Of a DNA stretch of 64,000 nucleotides, positions 44,072 to 52,002 are shown piece by piece. Both the position numbers and the translations under genes were made by a program. The notes beneath the pieces are model-generated. The model was not told the origin of the DNA. It ran no database searches and worked only from the letters and a program-made list of their open reading frames with translations. This DNA comes from Lentzea albidocapillata subsp. violacea (GTDB lineage: Bacteria > Actinomycetota > Actinomycetes > Mycobacteriales > Pseudonocardiaceae), in the NCBI RefSeq assembly GCF_900100275.1, contig NZ_FNET01000005.1, positions 393,954 to 457,953 of the forward strand, given 5' to 3'. How positions within the stretch are numbered: the first letter of the stretch is position 1; the number at the start of each line of letters is the position of its first letter.

Positions 44072-44788
44072 TCAGCAGGTCACGTCGCGTGCGCCGGCCA
44101 GGTTGTCGGCGTTGAGCGTCGGCGGGGCGGCCGCGGCGACCTGACCGCCCTGCTGTTCCGGCTGCTGCGCCGCCCACTCGCTGAGCTGGTCGAGGACCTT
44201 GCGCACACTGCTGTTCGGCTTGACCTCGTCGAACTTCTTGCCGATCGCGATGTCGACGGTGGCGTCCTGGCGGTCGTCGCGCACGAGTTCCAGGCACGGT
44301 TCCAGCAGCGACAGGGTCCTGGCCGCCGACGCGCCGGGCGCGCCGAAGCGGATCTGGCCGCGGCAGGTCATGTCGCCCGCCGGGTAGATCGCGTCGTTGT
44401 CGGGTTCGGCCGCCTGCTTCAGGCCCAGTTCGGTGAACATCGTCGCGACGGCCTTCGCGTGGTTGCGCTGCGTCGAGGCGTTGACGACCTTGAAGTTGAC
44501 CTCGCCTACCGGCACCGGGTTCGTGCGGTCCAGCGCGTCGTGCTCCAGGACGGTGCCCAGCGGCGGGGCCTGCGGCGTCGAGGCCGCAGCCGGATCAGCC
44601 GGTGCGCTCACCGATGTCGTGACGTTGCCGGGCGCATTGCACTTGATGGCCGCGTCCACGTCGCTCGCGTTGCCGAGGACCTTGATCCACACGAACACGG
44701 AACTGACCAACAGCACCGCGAACAGGACGAGCGCGGGCACGGGCCGACGCCTCTTGTAAGGCGTCAAGCTTCCCGATGCGGATCCCAC
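44072..44788 (-). CDS. cei: Envelope integrity protein Cei (LytR C-terminal domain)
   Basis: The GTG at 44788 has GGGGAGGG 7 bases upstream and gives 238 residues; longer frames lack a site. A basic KRRRPVPALVL leads into one transmembrane helix (about 17-36). The extracytoplasmic part has EVNFKVVNASTQRNHAKAVATMFTELGLKQ, the LytR_C core, and cysteines at AIKCNAPG, DMTCRG, EPCLEL and the C-terminal DVTC. The mycobacterial orthologue (Rv2700) has been linked to envelope stability. Same neighbour set as there. Confidence 0.85.
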   Translation of the reverse strand: MGSASGSLTPYKRRRPVPALVLFAVLLVSSVFVWIKVLGNASDVDAAIKCNAPGNVTTSVSAPADPAAASTPQAPPLGTVLEHDALDRTNPVPVGEVNFKVVNASTQRNHAKAVATMFTELGLKQAAEPDNDAIYPAGDMTCRGQIRFGAPGASAARTLSLLEPCLELVRDDRQDATVDIAIGKKFDEVKPNSSVRKVLDQLSEWAAQQPEQQGGQVAAAAPPTLNADNLAGARDVTC

Positions 44789-45208
44789 GTCCGAGCCCTC
44801 CCCGTGATCCGTCCCTGAGATCAGCCTAGGCCCAACCAGGCTGATGCGCGCCCTGACGGGCGTGACCCACTGCACCGTCGTGATTGCTCACAGTCAGGAC
44901 GGTACCGGCCCGGCGTCAGGTTGCACGCCGGAGCACGCGTGCTCCCGCACAGGGTATCGGTCCTGCGTAGAAAGGTTGTGTCACCCGTCCGGTCGGTAAG
45001 GGGTAACCCGATGCTGAGGCACTCCGGCAATGAGCTACCCTCTGCGCGCTCCGCACACATTTCGATCAAGCCGACGGTCACGTCAAGGGGGTTGGCTTGC
45101 CCGCCGGGTGTGCGAGACCTACGTCACCTTGACGTGGGGCACAAAAGAGGTCGCTGGAGCGTTAACCAGCGACACGAACAGTCTCCGTAGACCGCAGGGG
45201 TGAAGAAG
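44789..45208. other. Divergent regulatory region between cei and DUF4193
   Basis: No coding frame. The 10-mer CACGTCAAGG at 45079-45088 is inverted at 45127-45136 (CCTTGACGTG), and the latter lies in a tighter ACGTCA-CCT-TGACGT repeat (45121-45135). TACCCT (near 45045, plus strand) is a possible -10. The two genes presumably share these elements. Confidence 0.4.
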
Positions 45209-45508
45209 ATGGCGACCGACTACGACGCGCCGCGTCGCAGCGAGGCGGACGAACTCGCTGAGGACTCCCTCGAGGAGTTGAAAGCCCGGCGGAACGAGAC
45301 GCAGTCCGGCGTCGTCGACGTCGACGAGGACGCGAGCGCGGAGAACTTCGAGCTTCCGGGCGCCGACCTGTCCGGTGAGGAGCTCACGTTCAAGGTCCTG
45401 CCCAAGCAGGCCGACGAGTTCACGTGCTCGAAGTGCTTCCTGGTGCACCACCGCAGCAGGCTCGCCGAGGACAACGGCGGCACGTACATCTGCCGGGACT
45501 GCGCCTGA
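45209..45508 (+). CDS. DUF4193 family protein
   Basis: The ATG at 45209 (MATDYDAPRRSEADEL) gives 99 residues, the family size; a GTG 9 bases upstream is in frame. An acidic, largely disordered N-terminus is followed by ELTFKVLPKQADEFTCSKCFLVHHRSRLAEDNGGTYICRDCA. The two C-x2-C pairs (CSKC and CRDC) predict a zinc ribbon. Conserved next to cei in mycobacteria (Rv2699c); function unknown. Confidence 0.92.
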   Translation: MATDYDAPRRSEADELAEDSLEELKARRNETQSGVVDVDEDASAENFELPGADLSGEELTFKVLPKQADEFTCSKCFLVHHRSRLAEDNGGTYICRDCA

Positions 45509-45528
45509 GTTCAGTCCGCCGAAGAAAG

Positions 45529-45573
45529 AACTGGGCGCTCACCCTCACGGGTGGCGCCCAGTTGTGTTTTCTC
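45529..45573 (+). terminator. Intrinsic terminator after DUF4193
   Basis: AACTGGGCGC(T)CACC pairs with GGTGGCGCCCAGTT, followed by GTGTTTTCTC. The tail overlaps the stop of the convergent DUF3093 gene, so it may serve both. Confidence 0.8.
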
Positions 45574-46048
45574 AGGACCGTGTTTCTCCGGACTTGATCG
45601 CGGCGGCGAGCTCGTCGGGGCGGCGCGTGCTGATCACCCAGTAGGGCGTCGGGTCCTCCGGGTCGGTCACGCGCACCCGCACGAGCGGCTTGACCCAGCC
45701 CCGGTGCACGACGAACGCCGCCGGGTCGAGTTCGCGGCCCATGGCCCGGCGGCGGTCCTCGGGGGCGATGATCTCGACGTCGCCGAGCAGTTCCAGCGGG
45801 ATGTGCGCGTCACCCGCGCGCAGCTCGCCGTCGGCGACCTCCACCCTCGTCGACCCCATCTTCGCGATCAGGACGGCCGTCAGGGGGAGCAGGATCACGT
45901 ACGGCAGCCAGGACCTGACGCCGGGGAAGCCCATGTGCACCTCGGCGGCCAGCAACGCGGCCGCGAGCAGCGGCAGCGGCCAGATCCACCACGTCACGTA
46001 CAGGCGTTCGCGGAAGGTCGTAGTGGCGGTCACGGCAGTCTCACTCAC
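45572..46048 (-). CDS. DUF3093 family membrane protein
   Basis: The GTG at 46048 gives 158 residues and a leaderless start. Two membrane helices ([21 protein letters not shown] and [17 protein letters not shown], about 20-65) are followed by a soluble domain ([52 protein letters not shown]). That second part resembles a PH-like beta-rich domain. Orthologous position to Rv2698. Function unknown. Confidence 0.85.
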   Translation of the reverse strand: MSETAVTATTTFRERLYVTWWIWPLPLLAAALLAAEVHMGFPGVRSWLPYVILLPLTAVLIAKMGSTRVEVADGELRAGDAHIPLELLGDVEIIAPEDRRRAMGRELDPAAFVVHRGWVKPLVRVRVTDPEDPTPYWVISTRRPDELAAAIKSGETRS

Positions 46049-46054
46049 GTCGTC

Positions 46055-46064
46055 AGGGTAATCT
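46055..46064. promoter_or_regulatory. Overlapping divergent -10 boxes of DUF3093 and dut
   Basis: Minus-strand TACCCT (46060-46055) is 6 bases from the DUF3093 GTG; plus-strand TAATCT (46059-46064) is 8 bases from the dut GTG. The boxes share the TA at 46059-46060. Both genes should be leaderless, only 24 bases apart. Confidence 0.55.
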
Positions 46065-46072
46065 CGGCCGCC

Positions 46073-46546
46073 GTGTCCAGCGTCGAGGTGTTGCTGACCC
46101 GGCTCGATCCGGGGGTTCCCGTGCCCGCCTACGCCCGTCATGGCGACGCGGGCGCAGATCTGGTCACCACGTCGGACGTGGTCATTCCACCAGGAGAGCG
46201 CGCCGTGGTCGGCACCGGTGTCGCCATCGCGCTGCCCGACGGCTTCGCGGGCTTCGTCCACCCGCGGTCGGGCCTGGCCGCGCGAGTCGGGCTGAGCGTG
46301 GTGAACACACCCGGCACGATCGACTCCGGCTACCGCGGTGAGATTCGTGTTTGCCTCGTGAACCATGATCTCCGTGAGCCGATCGTGCTGTCACGTGGAG
46401 ACCGGATCGCCCAGCTCGTCGTGCAACGCGTCGAGCGCGCGGTGTTCCGCGAGGTGACCGAGTTGCCGGAAACGGAACGCGGTGCGGGAGGCTATGGCTC
46501 GACCGGCGGGCACGTGGTGCTCGCCCGGATGAAGGCGGAGGGGTAG
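46073..46546 (+). CDS. dut: Deoxyuridine 5'-triphosphate nucleotidohydrolase
   Basis: The GTG at 46073 gives 157 residues. All five trimeric dUTPase motifs are visible: [38 protein letters not shown] and the C-terminal [10 protein letters not shown], whose glycine-rich tail closes over the uracil of a neighbouring subunit. The enzyme hydrolyses dUTP to dUMP, keeping uracil out of DNA. Orthologous position to mycobacterial dut. Confidence 0.96.
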   Translation: MSSVEVLLTRLDPGVPVPAYARHGDAGADLVTTSDVVIPPGERAVVGTGVAIALPDGFAGFVHPRSGLAARVGLSVVNTPGTIDSGYRGEIRVCLVNHDLREPIVLSRGDRIAQLVVQRVERAVFREVTELPETERGAGGYGSTGGHVVLARMKAEG

Positions 46547-46550
46547 GGGC

Positions 46551-47165
46551 ATGTTCGGAAGGCGCCGCAAGCGCGGTCGTCACTCCTCGGGGGCGGTCGA
46601 GACCGGTCCGGAGCACGACGAGGTCCTCGACGACGTCGACGGCCCGTGGGACTCGACGGTCGCTCCCCAGGACGACGTGGAGCGGCTCGACCTGGGATCG
46701 GTGCAGCTCCCGATGCCGGACGAGGCCCAGCTGCAGGTCGAGATGGATCAGCAGAACGGCTCCGTGCGTGCCGTGCACGTCCTCACGTCCGTCGGCCAGC
46801 TGACGGTCAGCGCGTTCGCCGCGCCGAAGTCGGGCGGTCTGTGGCGGGAGGTCGGCGCCGAGCTGATCGACGGCCTCAAGGAGGACGGCGCCCGCATCAA
46901 CCGCGAGAACGGCGAGTGGGGCGAGGAGATCACCGCGCGCAACCAGGGCGTGCAGATCCTCTTCGTCGGCGTCGACGGCCCGCGCTGGATGCTGCGCGGC
47001 GTCGCGGCCGGACCCGAAGAGCACTTCGAGCAGAACTCGCAGGCGCTGCGCGAGATGTTGCGCGGCACCGTGGTCGTGCGCGGCGAGCAGCCGATGCCGC
47101 CCCGCACCCCGCTGCCGGTCGAGCTGCCGGAAGCGATCGCCCGGCACATCCAGCAGCAGGGCTAA
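46551..47165 (+). CDS. DUF3710 family protein
   Basis: 204 residues, 4 bases after dut, with GGAGGGGTAGGGGC before the ATG. The N-terminus is basic then acidic (RRRKRGRHSSGAVETGPEHDEV); the domain includes DLGSVQLPMPDEAQLQVEMDQQNGSVRAVHVLT and LWREVGAELIDGLKEDGARINRENGEWGEE. Conserved downstream of dut in actinobacteria. No membrane segment. Function unknown. Confidence 0.9.
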   Translation: MFGRRRKRGRHSSGAVETGPEHDEVLDDVDGPWDSTVAPQDDVERLDLGSVQLPMPDEAQLQVEMDQQNGSVRAVHVLTSVGQLTVSAFAAPKSGGLWREVGAELIDGLKEDGARINRENGEWGEEITARNQGVQILFVGVDGPRWMLRGVAAGPEEHFEQNSQALREMLRGTVVVRGEQPMPPRTPLPVELPEAIARHIQQQG

Positions 47166-47818
47166 CGCGCCTGCTGCCACGCCTGCACCGCACGCCCCAA
47201 CGCGTGCGGGTAGGCGTCCAGCGTCGTTGTGACGAGCACGGCGCGCGGGATGGCTTCGGCCCATGCCCGCGCGACTGCGATCGGGTGTACCGGGTCATCG
47301 GTGCACCCGACGATGCCCGTCGGCACGTCCAGCGACTTCAGCTCGTCGAGCGTCGGCGCGAGCGACTCGGCGGCTTCTTCGAGGTGCGGCACGAGCAGGT
47401 CGCCGTAGCCGTGCCAGGCCCTCGTCAGTTCGTCGTGCAGCCAGCCGGTCGTGCCGGCGAGCGCCGTCGTGAGGCCCTGGGACCTGACGATCTGCGCGCT
47501 CGCCTTGGCCGCGAGCGCCGCCGGCGCCTCGTCCGGAGCACCGGTCCACGCCGGAAGCGCCAGAATCAGGCCGGAGCACCGGTTCGGGTTGGCCACCGCC
47601 CACCGCGCGGCGACGTGCGCGCCCAGCGAGACACCACCCACCACGATCGGGTGGCCTGCCGGGGCATTTTCGAGAGCCGTCAACCGTTCACTGAGTGTGC
47701 GGACACGTGGTGCGGTGAGAACGGCACCGACCTGCGACAACGGCTCGGTGAACACGGAACGGACGAATACCTCGTCAGAGGCGGTTCCGGGCAGGAGAAG
47801 CACAGTCTCGGCAGGCAC
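47162..47818 (-). CDS. Small alpha/beta hydrolase
   Basis: 218 residues from GTG. Nucleophile elbow GGVSLGAH carries Ser 65; LLLPGTAS at the N-terminus is the oxyanion side; Asp in CTDDPVHP and His in DAYPHALG complete a triad. Overlaps the DUF3710 stop by 4 bases in convergent orientation. Matches Rv2695 in position. Substrate unknown. Confidence 0.85.
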   Translation of the reverse strand: MPAETVLLLPGTASDEVFVRSVFTEPLSQVGAVLTAPRVRTLSERLTALENAPAGHPIVVGGVSLGAHVAARWAVANPNRCSGLILALPAWTGAPDEAPAALAAKASAQIVRSQGLTTALAGTTGWLHDELTRAWHGYGDLLVPHLEEAAESLAPTLDELKSLDVPTGIVGCTDDPVHPIAVARAWAEAIPRAVLVTTTLDAYPHALGRAVQAWQQAR

Positions 47819-47902
47819 GCCCGAGATTGTCGTTGCCCGTGCGTACCCTCACTGTCAGACGGTCCACACCACGGGGCCACCTGAGCAATGCAGGAGTCGG
47901 GG

Positions 47903-48268
47903 ATGAGCGGCTATTGGCGCCGCTTGGTACGTCGCTTGACCAGCGACGTGACCGAGCTCGACGCGGACGACCTGTCGCGAAAAGCGGAGGCCGTCGGCGC
48001 GGTGAAGGCCTGCGACTGCAAGTCCGGTGAGGAGGTCACGGTCCTCGGAAGGCTCCGCAGTGTGGAGCTCTGCCCCCGGGACGCGGCCGCCACACTGGAA
48101 GCCGAGCTCTACGACGGCACCGAGGGCGTCACCCTCGTCTGGCTCGGCCGCCGTCGCATCGCGGGAATCGAGCCTGGTCGGACGATCAAGGCCCGAGGCC
48201 GCATCGCCGTGCGCGACGGGCGCAAGGTGCTCTACAACCCCTATTACGAGTTGCAGAACGCTTCATGA
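47903..48268 (+). CDS. OB-fold nucleic-acid-binding protein
   Basis: The ATG at 47903 (MSGYWRRLVRRLTSDVTELDADDLSR) follows AGGAGTCGGG and gives 121 residues; an ATG 15 bases earlier is possible. The OB core reads EEVTVLGRLRSVELCPRDAAATLEAELYDGTEGVTLVWLGRRRIAGIEPGRTIKARGRIAVRDG (about 47-110), similar to RecG/RecG-wedge-type OB folds. Stop overlaps the next start (ATGA). Role presumably DNA or RNA binding. Confidence 0.9.
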   Translation: MSGYWRRLVRRLTSDVTELDADDLSRKAEAVGAVKACDCKSGEEVTVLGRLRSVELCPRDAAATLEAELYDGTEGVTLVWLGRRRIAGIEPGRTIKARGRIAVRDGRKVLYNPYYELQNAS

Positions 48269-49035
48269 CTTCAGTCAAGACCGAAGAAAAGCAGCCCACC
48301 GTCCTAGAGCAGATGGGCGGCGTGAGCGGAATGCTCTACTCGTCGCTGCCCGTGCTCGTCTTCGTGATCGTCAACTTCACGACCAAGAACCTGATGGCCG
48401 CGATCATCAGCTCGCTCGCCGCCGCCGTCGTCATCGGCGTGGTCCTGGCCGTGCGCAAGGGCACCATCCAGCCCGCGATCTCCGCCGTCTTCGGCGTGGG
48501 CATCGCGGCGTTCATCGCGTACAAGACAGGCGAGGCCAAGGGTTTCTTCCTCTTCGGCATCTGGCAGAGCGTCGTGTACGGCAGCGCGTTCCTGCTGTCG
48601 ATCATCGTGCGCTGGCCGCTCGCCGGCGTGATCTGGACGTTCCTCAACGGCAGAGACCGCTCCTGGCGCGACGACAAGGCCTCGGTCCGCGACTACGACA
48701 TCGCGACCTTCGTGTGGGCCCTGGTGTTCTTCGCCCGCTTCGTGGTCCAGCGCTGGCTCTACGACGAGGACCAGGTCGGCTGGCTCGCCGTCGCCCGTCT
48801 CGGTATGGGCTACCCGCTGATGGCCATCGCGCTGCTCGCCACGGTCTGGGCGGTCCGCCGCGCGGACAAGCGCCTCAAGGCGGCCGAGGAGGCCGCCGAG
48901 GCCAGGGCCGCGGCGGATGCCGAAGCGGCGACGGAGGCAGTGCTCGCACGCACGGCCGACGACCTGCTCACCCCGGACATGGACGAACTCAAGCGCGTCG
49001 TCGACGCCGAGTCCCGCGACAAGTCCAGAGACTGA
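48265..49035 (+). CDS. DUF3159 family membrane protein
   Basis: 256 residues, ATGA-coupled to the OB-fold gene. Five or six predicted helices begin at LYSSLPVLVFVIVNFTT and include AAFIAYKTGEAKGFFLFGIWQ and TFVWALVFFARFVVQRWLY; the C-terminal 50 residues are an acidic Ala/Glu/Arg coiled coil (RRADKRLKAAEEAAEARAAADAEAATEAV). Corresponds to Rv2693c. Proposed transporter-like; function unknown. Confidence 0.88.
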   Translation: MTSVKTEEKQPTVLEQMGGVSGMLYSSLPVLVFVIVNFTTKNLMAAIISSLAAAVVIGVVLAVRKGTIQPAISAVFGVGIAAFIAYKTGEAKGFFLFGIWQSVVYGSAFLLSIIVRWPLAGVIWTFLNGRDRSWRDDKASVRDYDIATFVWALVFFARFVVQRWLYDEDQVGWLAVARLGMGYPLMAIALLATVWAVRRADKRLKAAEEAAEARAAADAEAATEAVLARTADDLLTPDMDELKRVVDAESRDKSRD

Positions 49036-49051
49036 CCCGCTCCACGCTTCG

Positions 49052-49083
49052 CGGCCGGTGCCTCCTCTCAGGGGCACCGGCCG
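49052..49083 (+). terminator. Terminator after DUF3159
   Basis: CGGCCGGTGCC pairs perfectly with GGCACCGGCCG around a 10-base loop, 16 bases after the stop. Confidence 0.75.
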
Positions 49084-49124
49084 TGTCGTTTCCGGTCGTG
49101 TCGCAATGATCGAGTAGGCCAGCC

Positions 49125-49246
49125 ATGGGCACCTTCGGCGCCAACCCGTTCGACAGTGACGGGGTGGGGATCCGCTGGAGAGGTTTCGGCCGCGAAGTGT
49201 TCGCCCATGAAGCCGCGCAGATGCCGATTTCTGTTCGCCTCGTGGT
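49125..49246 (+). pseudogene. Possible relic of a DUF4259-type gene
   Basis: An ATG frame reads MGTFGANPFDSDGVG then loses similarity; many DUF4259 proteins begin MGTWGxGxFDxDxA. The frame is interrupted by the alpha-beta repeat at 49247 and shows no later conserved sequence. The rest of the gap, 49300-49396, has no feature. Confidence 0.35.
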
Positions 49247-49299
49247 CCACCGGATGCAAAAAACGTTTGCGGACGAAGTCAAAAGACTCATTGCAATGG
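49247..49299 (-). repeat. Alpha-beta modular repeat, copy 3
   Basis: Reverse complement of 27922-27974 over all 53 bp (47 bp of it also equal 8239-8285). Sits after the possible DUF4259 relic. Confidence 0.85.
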
Positions 49300-49396
49300 G
49301 TGGGTCAGGTGGTGGCGACGGCCCGGTGAGGGTCGGCTTCGGGGCTCTGACCAGTGGCGATGTGGCCGTAAGGGAATCTTCGACCATGTCGAGGCG

Positions 49397-49415
49397 CGAT
49401 ATATTGGATATCAGT
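49397..49415 (-). repeat. Diverged gamma repeat at the stop of a LAL regulator
   Basis: Plus-strand GCGATATATTGGATATCAG contains the TCA that is the regulator's stop codon on the minus strand (49411-49413). It resembles 26191-26209 (17 of 19 bases). Confidence 0.65.
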
Positions 49416-51996
49416 TGGTCCGGGACGGGCCCAGCACGGTGCGCAGTTCATCGCGGCCCGTCACACCGAGGACCCCGTAGATCGCGTGCAGGTGGTTGTC
49501 GACGGTGCGTTTGGACGTGTGCAGCCGCTCGGCGATCTGCTGGTTGGTGAGTCCGGACGTGGCGAGGTGGGCTACCTCGGCCTGGCGGCGGGTCAGGTGG
49601 GTGAGGTCGCCGGCGCGCAGGACCGGGGTGTAAACGCCGTCGAAGTCGCGCATCAGGAGGGCCTGCCGGGCGGAGGCCTGGGAGGCGGCGCGGGCGTTGC
49701 CCTGGGTTCGGTGCAGGCGGGTGGCGGCGGCCAGGGCCTCGGCGGCGTAGAGGGTGGCGCCGATGCGCTGGAAGTCTGTTGCGGCGGCTTCCAGGGCGGT
49801 TGGTGCGGCGTGGGCGAGGGCGGTCGCGTGTGAGGCGTAGGCCTTCGTCATCGGGTCGTCCATAACGGCTGTGAGGGCCGTCAGGCGCAGGGACGTGTCC
49901 ACGCCGTAGCGGGCGGCATCGTGCAGTGCCATGGCCTCGCTGCAGTGCATGCCCAGTTCGGCACATTCGTCGGAGGCGGCCATGGCTGCGTCTGCGGCTG
50001 CGCGGATGTCACCGGTGCTCGCCAGAACCCAGGAGCGCGTCACCGAGACCGTGGTCCCGATCCGGCGCCAGGCGGGGCGGCGTGCCTTCTCGGCGCGGGC
50101 CAGGGTCTGCTGGGCCAGGGTGACTTCGCCGCAGACCGCCGCGGCCCCGGCCAGGTTCGCCAAGGCGATGACGTCGAAGATCAGGGGACTCGCGGGGGAC
50201 TTCGGGCTGCCTTCGCGGGCCAGGCGCAGGGCTTGGGAGCCGTTGCCTCGCATGCGCGCGCAGAACGACAGCACGCTGTAGAGCGATGTCGCGCCTGTGA
50301 ACGCCAGATCGTCGAACGATCGGTCGTACATCGTCAGCGCGAGGGCTTCCGCCTCGGCGAGATGGCCGGCGAACGCCAATGCGAAGCACCGCATGCGCAG
50401 TGCGCCGTCGTCCGGTTCGGCAGGGTCCTCCAGAGCCTCGTAGGCGGTGATCTCCTGCGCGACCTCGCGATAGCGGCCCGCGTGCAGGAGGCACAACGCT
50501 CTGGTGCGTCGCATGTGGACGGAAAGATGCGGTGCCACGGGCCGATAGGTGCGTTCGAGGACCGTTGCCACGTGATGGTGCTGTGCGTCCAGGATGACCC
50601 GGACGACCTGCAGCCACTCGTGTACGTCCGCTGGGAGGCCGGGGACGTCTACGGAGTCGAGCATCGCGGCGGCGGCGTCCGCGTCGCCGAGGCCGAAGTG
50701 CAGGTTCATCGAGCGGGTCGCGGCGAGGCGGCTCAGGTCCTCCGCCGACAGCGGGCCGGCCATCACGTCGGCGAGTGTCGCTTCGGCCTGCGACGGCTCG
50801 TGGCCGTGCATCAGCACCTGGCCGAACACGTGTCCGACCCGGTTCAGGCCACCCGCCTCGACGGCGGCGCGGCAGAGGCGTTCGGCGAGCGTCACGTCCT
50901 GCGCGGCCCAGGCCTGTTCGGCGGCCGCGGCGAGCAGGGTCACCGAGATGGGTGCGCCGCCGTCGAGCCGCCACGTGGCGATACGCATGAGGTCTTCACG
51001 GCGGCGTGCGCCCGTTGCCTCCAGAGCGGTGGCCAGCGCGCGTTGGTGCGCCCGCGCGCGCAACGTCGGGCACGTCGCACGAAGCAGGCTGCCGTACAAC
51101 GGGTGTCCGAGGCGCACGACCGTGCGACGTCCTGAGGGCACGACACGGATCAACCCGCGCGTCTCCAGGTCGTCCAGCGTCTCCTCGCGCACGAGCGACG
51201 CCAGCAGGTCCAGTTCCACCGGCTCGGAACAAGCGAGCAGTTCCAGCGCGTGCCGGTGCGACCGTTCCAGCCGGCCGAGGTTGGACCGCACGAGCTCCGC
51301 GAGCCGCCCGCCGAGCTCGATCGCGCCGTGCCACGACCAGATGCCGTCGTCTGAGCGCAACGTCCCCAACGCGCGCCCCGACATGACGAGTTCCCTGAGG
51401 TACAAAGGGTTTCCCGCGCTGGCGGACCACAGCAGCGACGCCGACCGCGTGTCGACCGGCTCGCCCAGCGCTTGTTCGAGCAGCAGGCCGGACTCGGCGC
51501 GCGACAGGTCGCCGAGCGGGTACCGGCGCAGCAGCCCCTCCTGCCACAACTCAGTGCTTTCACCCGGCCGTGAAGTCACGAGCACCCGTGCGTGTCCGTG
51601 CCGGATCACGTGACTCAGCAACGCGATGGAGGCGTCATCCAGCAGATGCGCGTCGTCCACCACGATCACCAACGGCTGCTGTTCGGACAGAAGGTGCTCC
51701 ACGGCACGACCGAGCGGGTTCGCCGTGCGCATGTCAGCGGGCAGCATCGCGGCCATCGCCCCGAACGGGATGGCCGACGTCGCCACCGTCGCGTAACAGC
51801 GCCGCACGGCGAGACCGGAGTGCTCCAGCCGTGCTACTACCTCGTCCGTGAGCCGCGTCTTGCCCACACCGGCGGGTCCGACGAGCGCGGCGCCGTTGCC
51901 TGACGTGAGCGCGGACATCACGTCCTCAAGCTCCCGCACCCTGCCCACGAACGGCCACACGACTCGCAGTGTGCCGAGGTCCGGCTCACCGCGCAC
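49411..51996 (-). CDS. LuxR family ATP-binding regulator (LAL type), second of a tandem pair
   Basis: 861 residues from GTG. The N-terminal ATPase has Walker A GPAGVGKTRL near residue 40 and Walker B VIVVDDAHLLDD near 110; a long helical-repeat middle (about 300-780) probably senses a ligand; the C-terminal LuxR helix-turn-helix is LTRRQAEVAHLATSGLTNQQIAERLHTSKRTVDNHLHAIYGVLGV. Its stop lies in a gamma repeat. It is the downstream member of an operon-like pair with only 6 bases between; the gene is unlike anything at the same spot in mycobacteria. Target unknown. Confidence 0.88.
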   Translation of the reverse strand: MRGEPDLGTLRVVWPFVGRVRELEDVMSALTSGNGAALVGPAGVGKTRLTDEVVARLEHSGLAVRRCYATVATSAIPFGAMAAMLPADMRTANPLGRAVEHLLSEQQPLVIVVDDAHLLDDASIALLSHVIRHGHARVLVTSRPGESTELWQEGLLRRYPLGDLSRAESGLLLEQALGEPVDTRSASLLWSASAGNPLYLRELVMSGRALGTLRSDDGIWSWHGAIELGGRLAELVRSNLGRLERSHRHALELLACSEPVELDLLASLVREETLDDLETRGLIRVVPSGRRTVVRLGHPLYGSLLRATCPTLRARAHQRALATALEATGARRREDLMRIATWRLDGGAPISVTLLAAAAEQAWAAQDVTLAERLCRAAVEAGGLNRVGHVFGQVLMHGHEPSQAEATLADVMAGPLSAEDLSRLAATRSMNLHFGLGDADAAAAMLDSVDVPGLPADVHEWLQVVRVILDAQHHHVATVLERTYRPVAPHLSVHMRRTRALCLLHAGRYREVAQEITAYEALEDPAEPDDGALRMRCFALAFAGHLAEAEALALTMYDRSFDDLAFTGATSLYSVLSFCARMRGNGSQALRLAREGSPKSPASPLIFDVIALANLAGAAAVCGEVTLAQQTLARAEKARRPAWRRIGTTVSVTRSWVLASTGDIRAAADAAMAASDECAELGMHCSEAMALHDAARYGVDTSLRLTALTAVMDDPMTKAYASHATALAHAAPTALEAAATDFQRIGATLYAAEALAAATRLHRTQGNARAASQASARQALLMRDFDGVYTPVLRAGDLTHLTRRQAEVAHLATSGLTNQQIAERLHTSKRTVDNHLHAIYGVLGVTGRDELRTVLGPSRTN

Positions 51997-52002
51997 ATCG
52001 AT

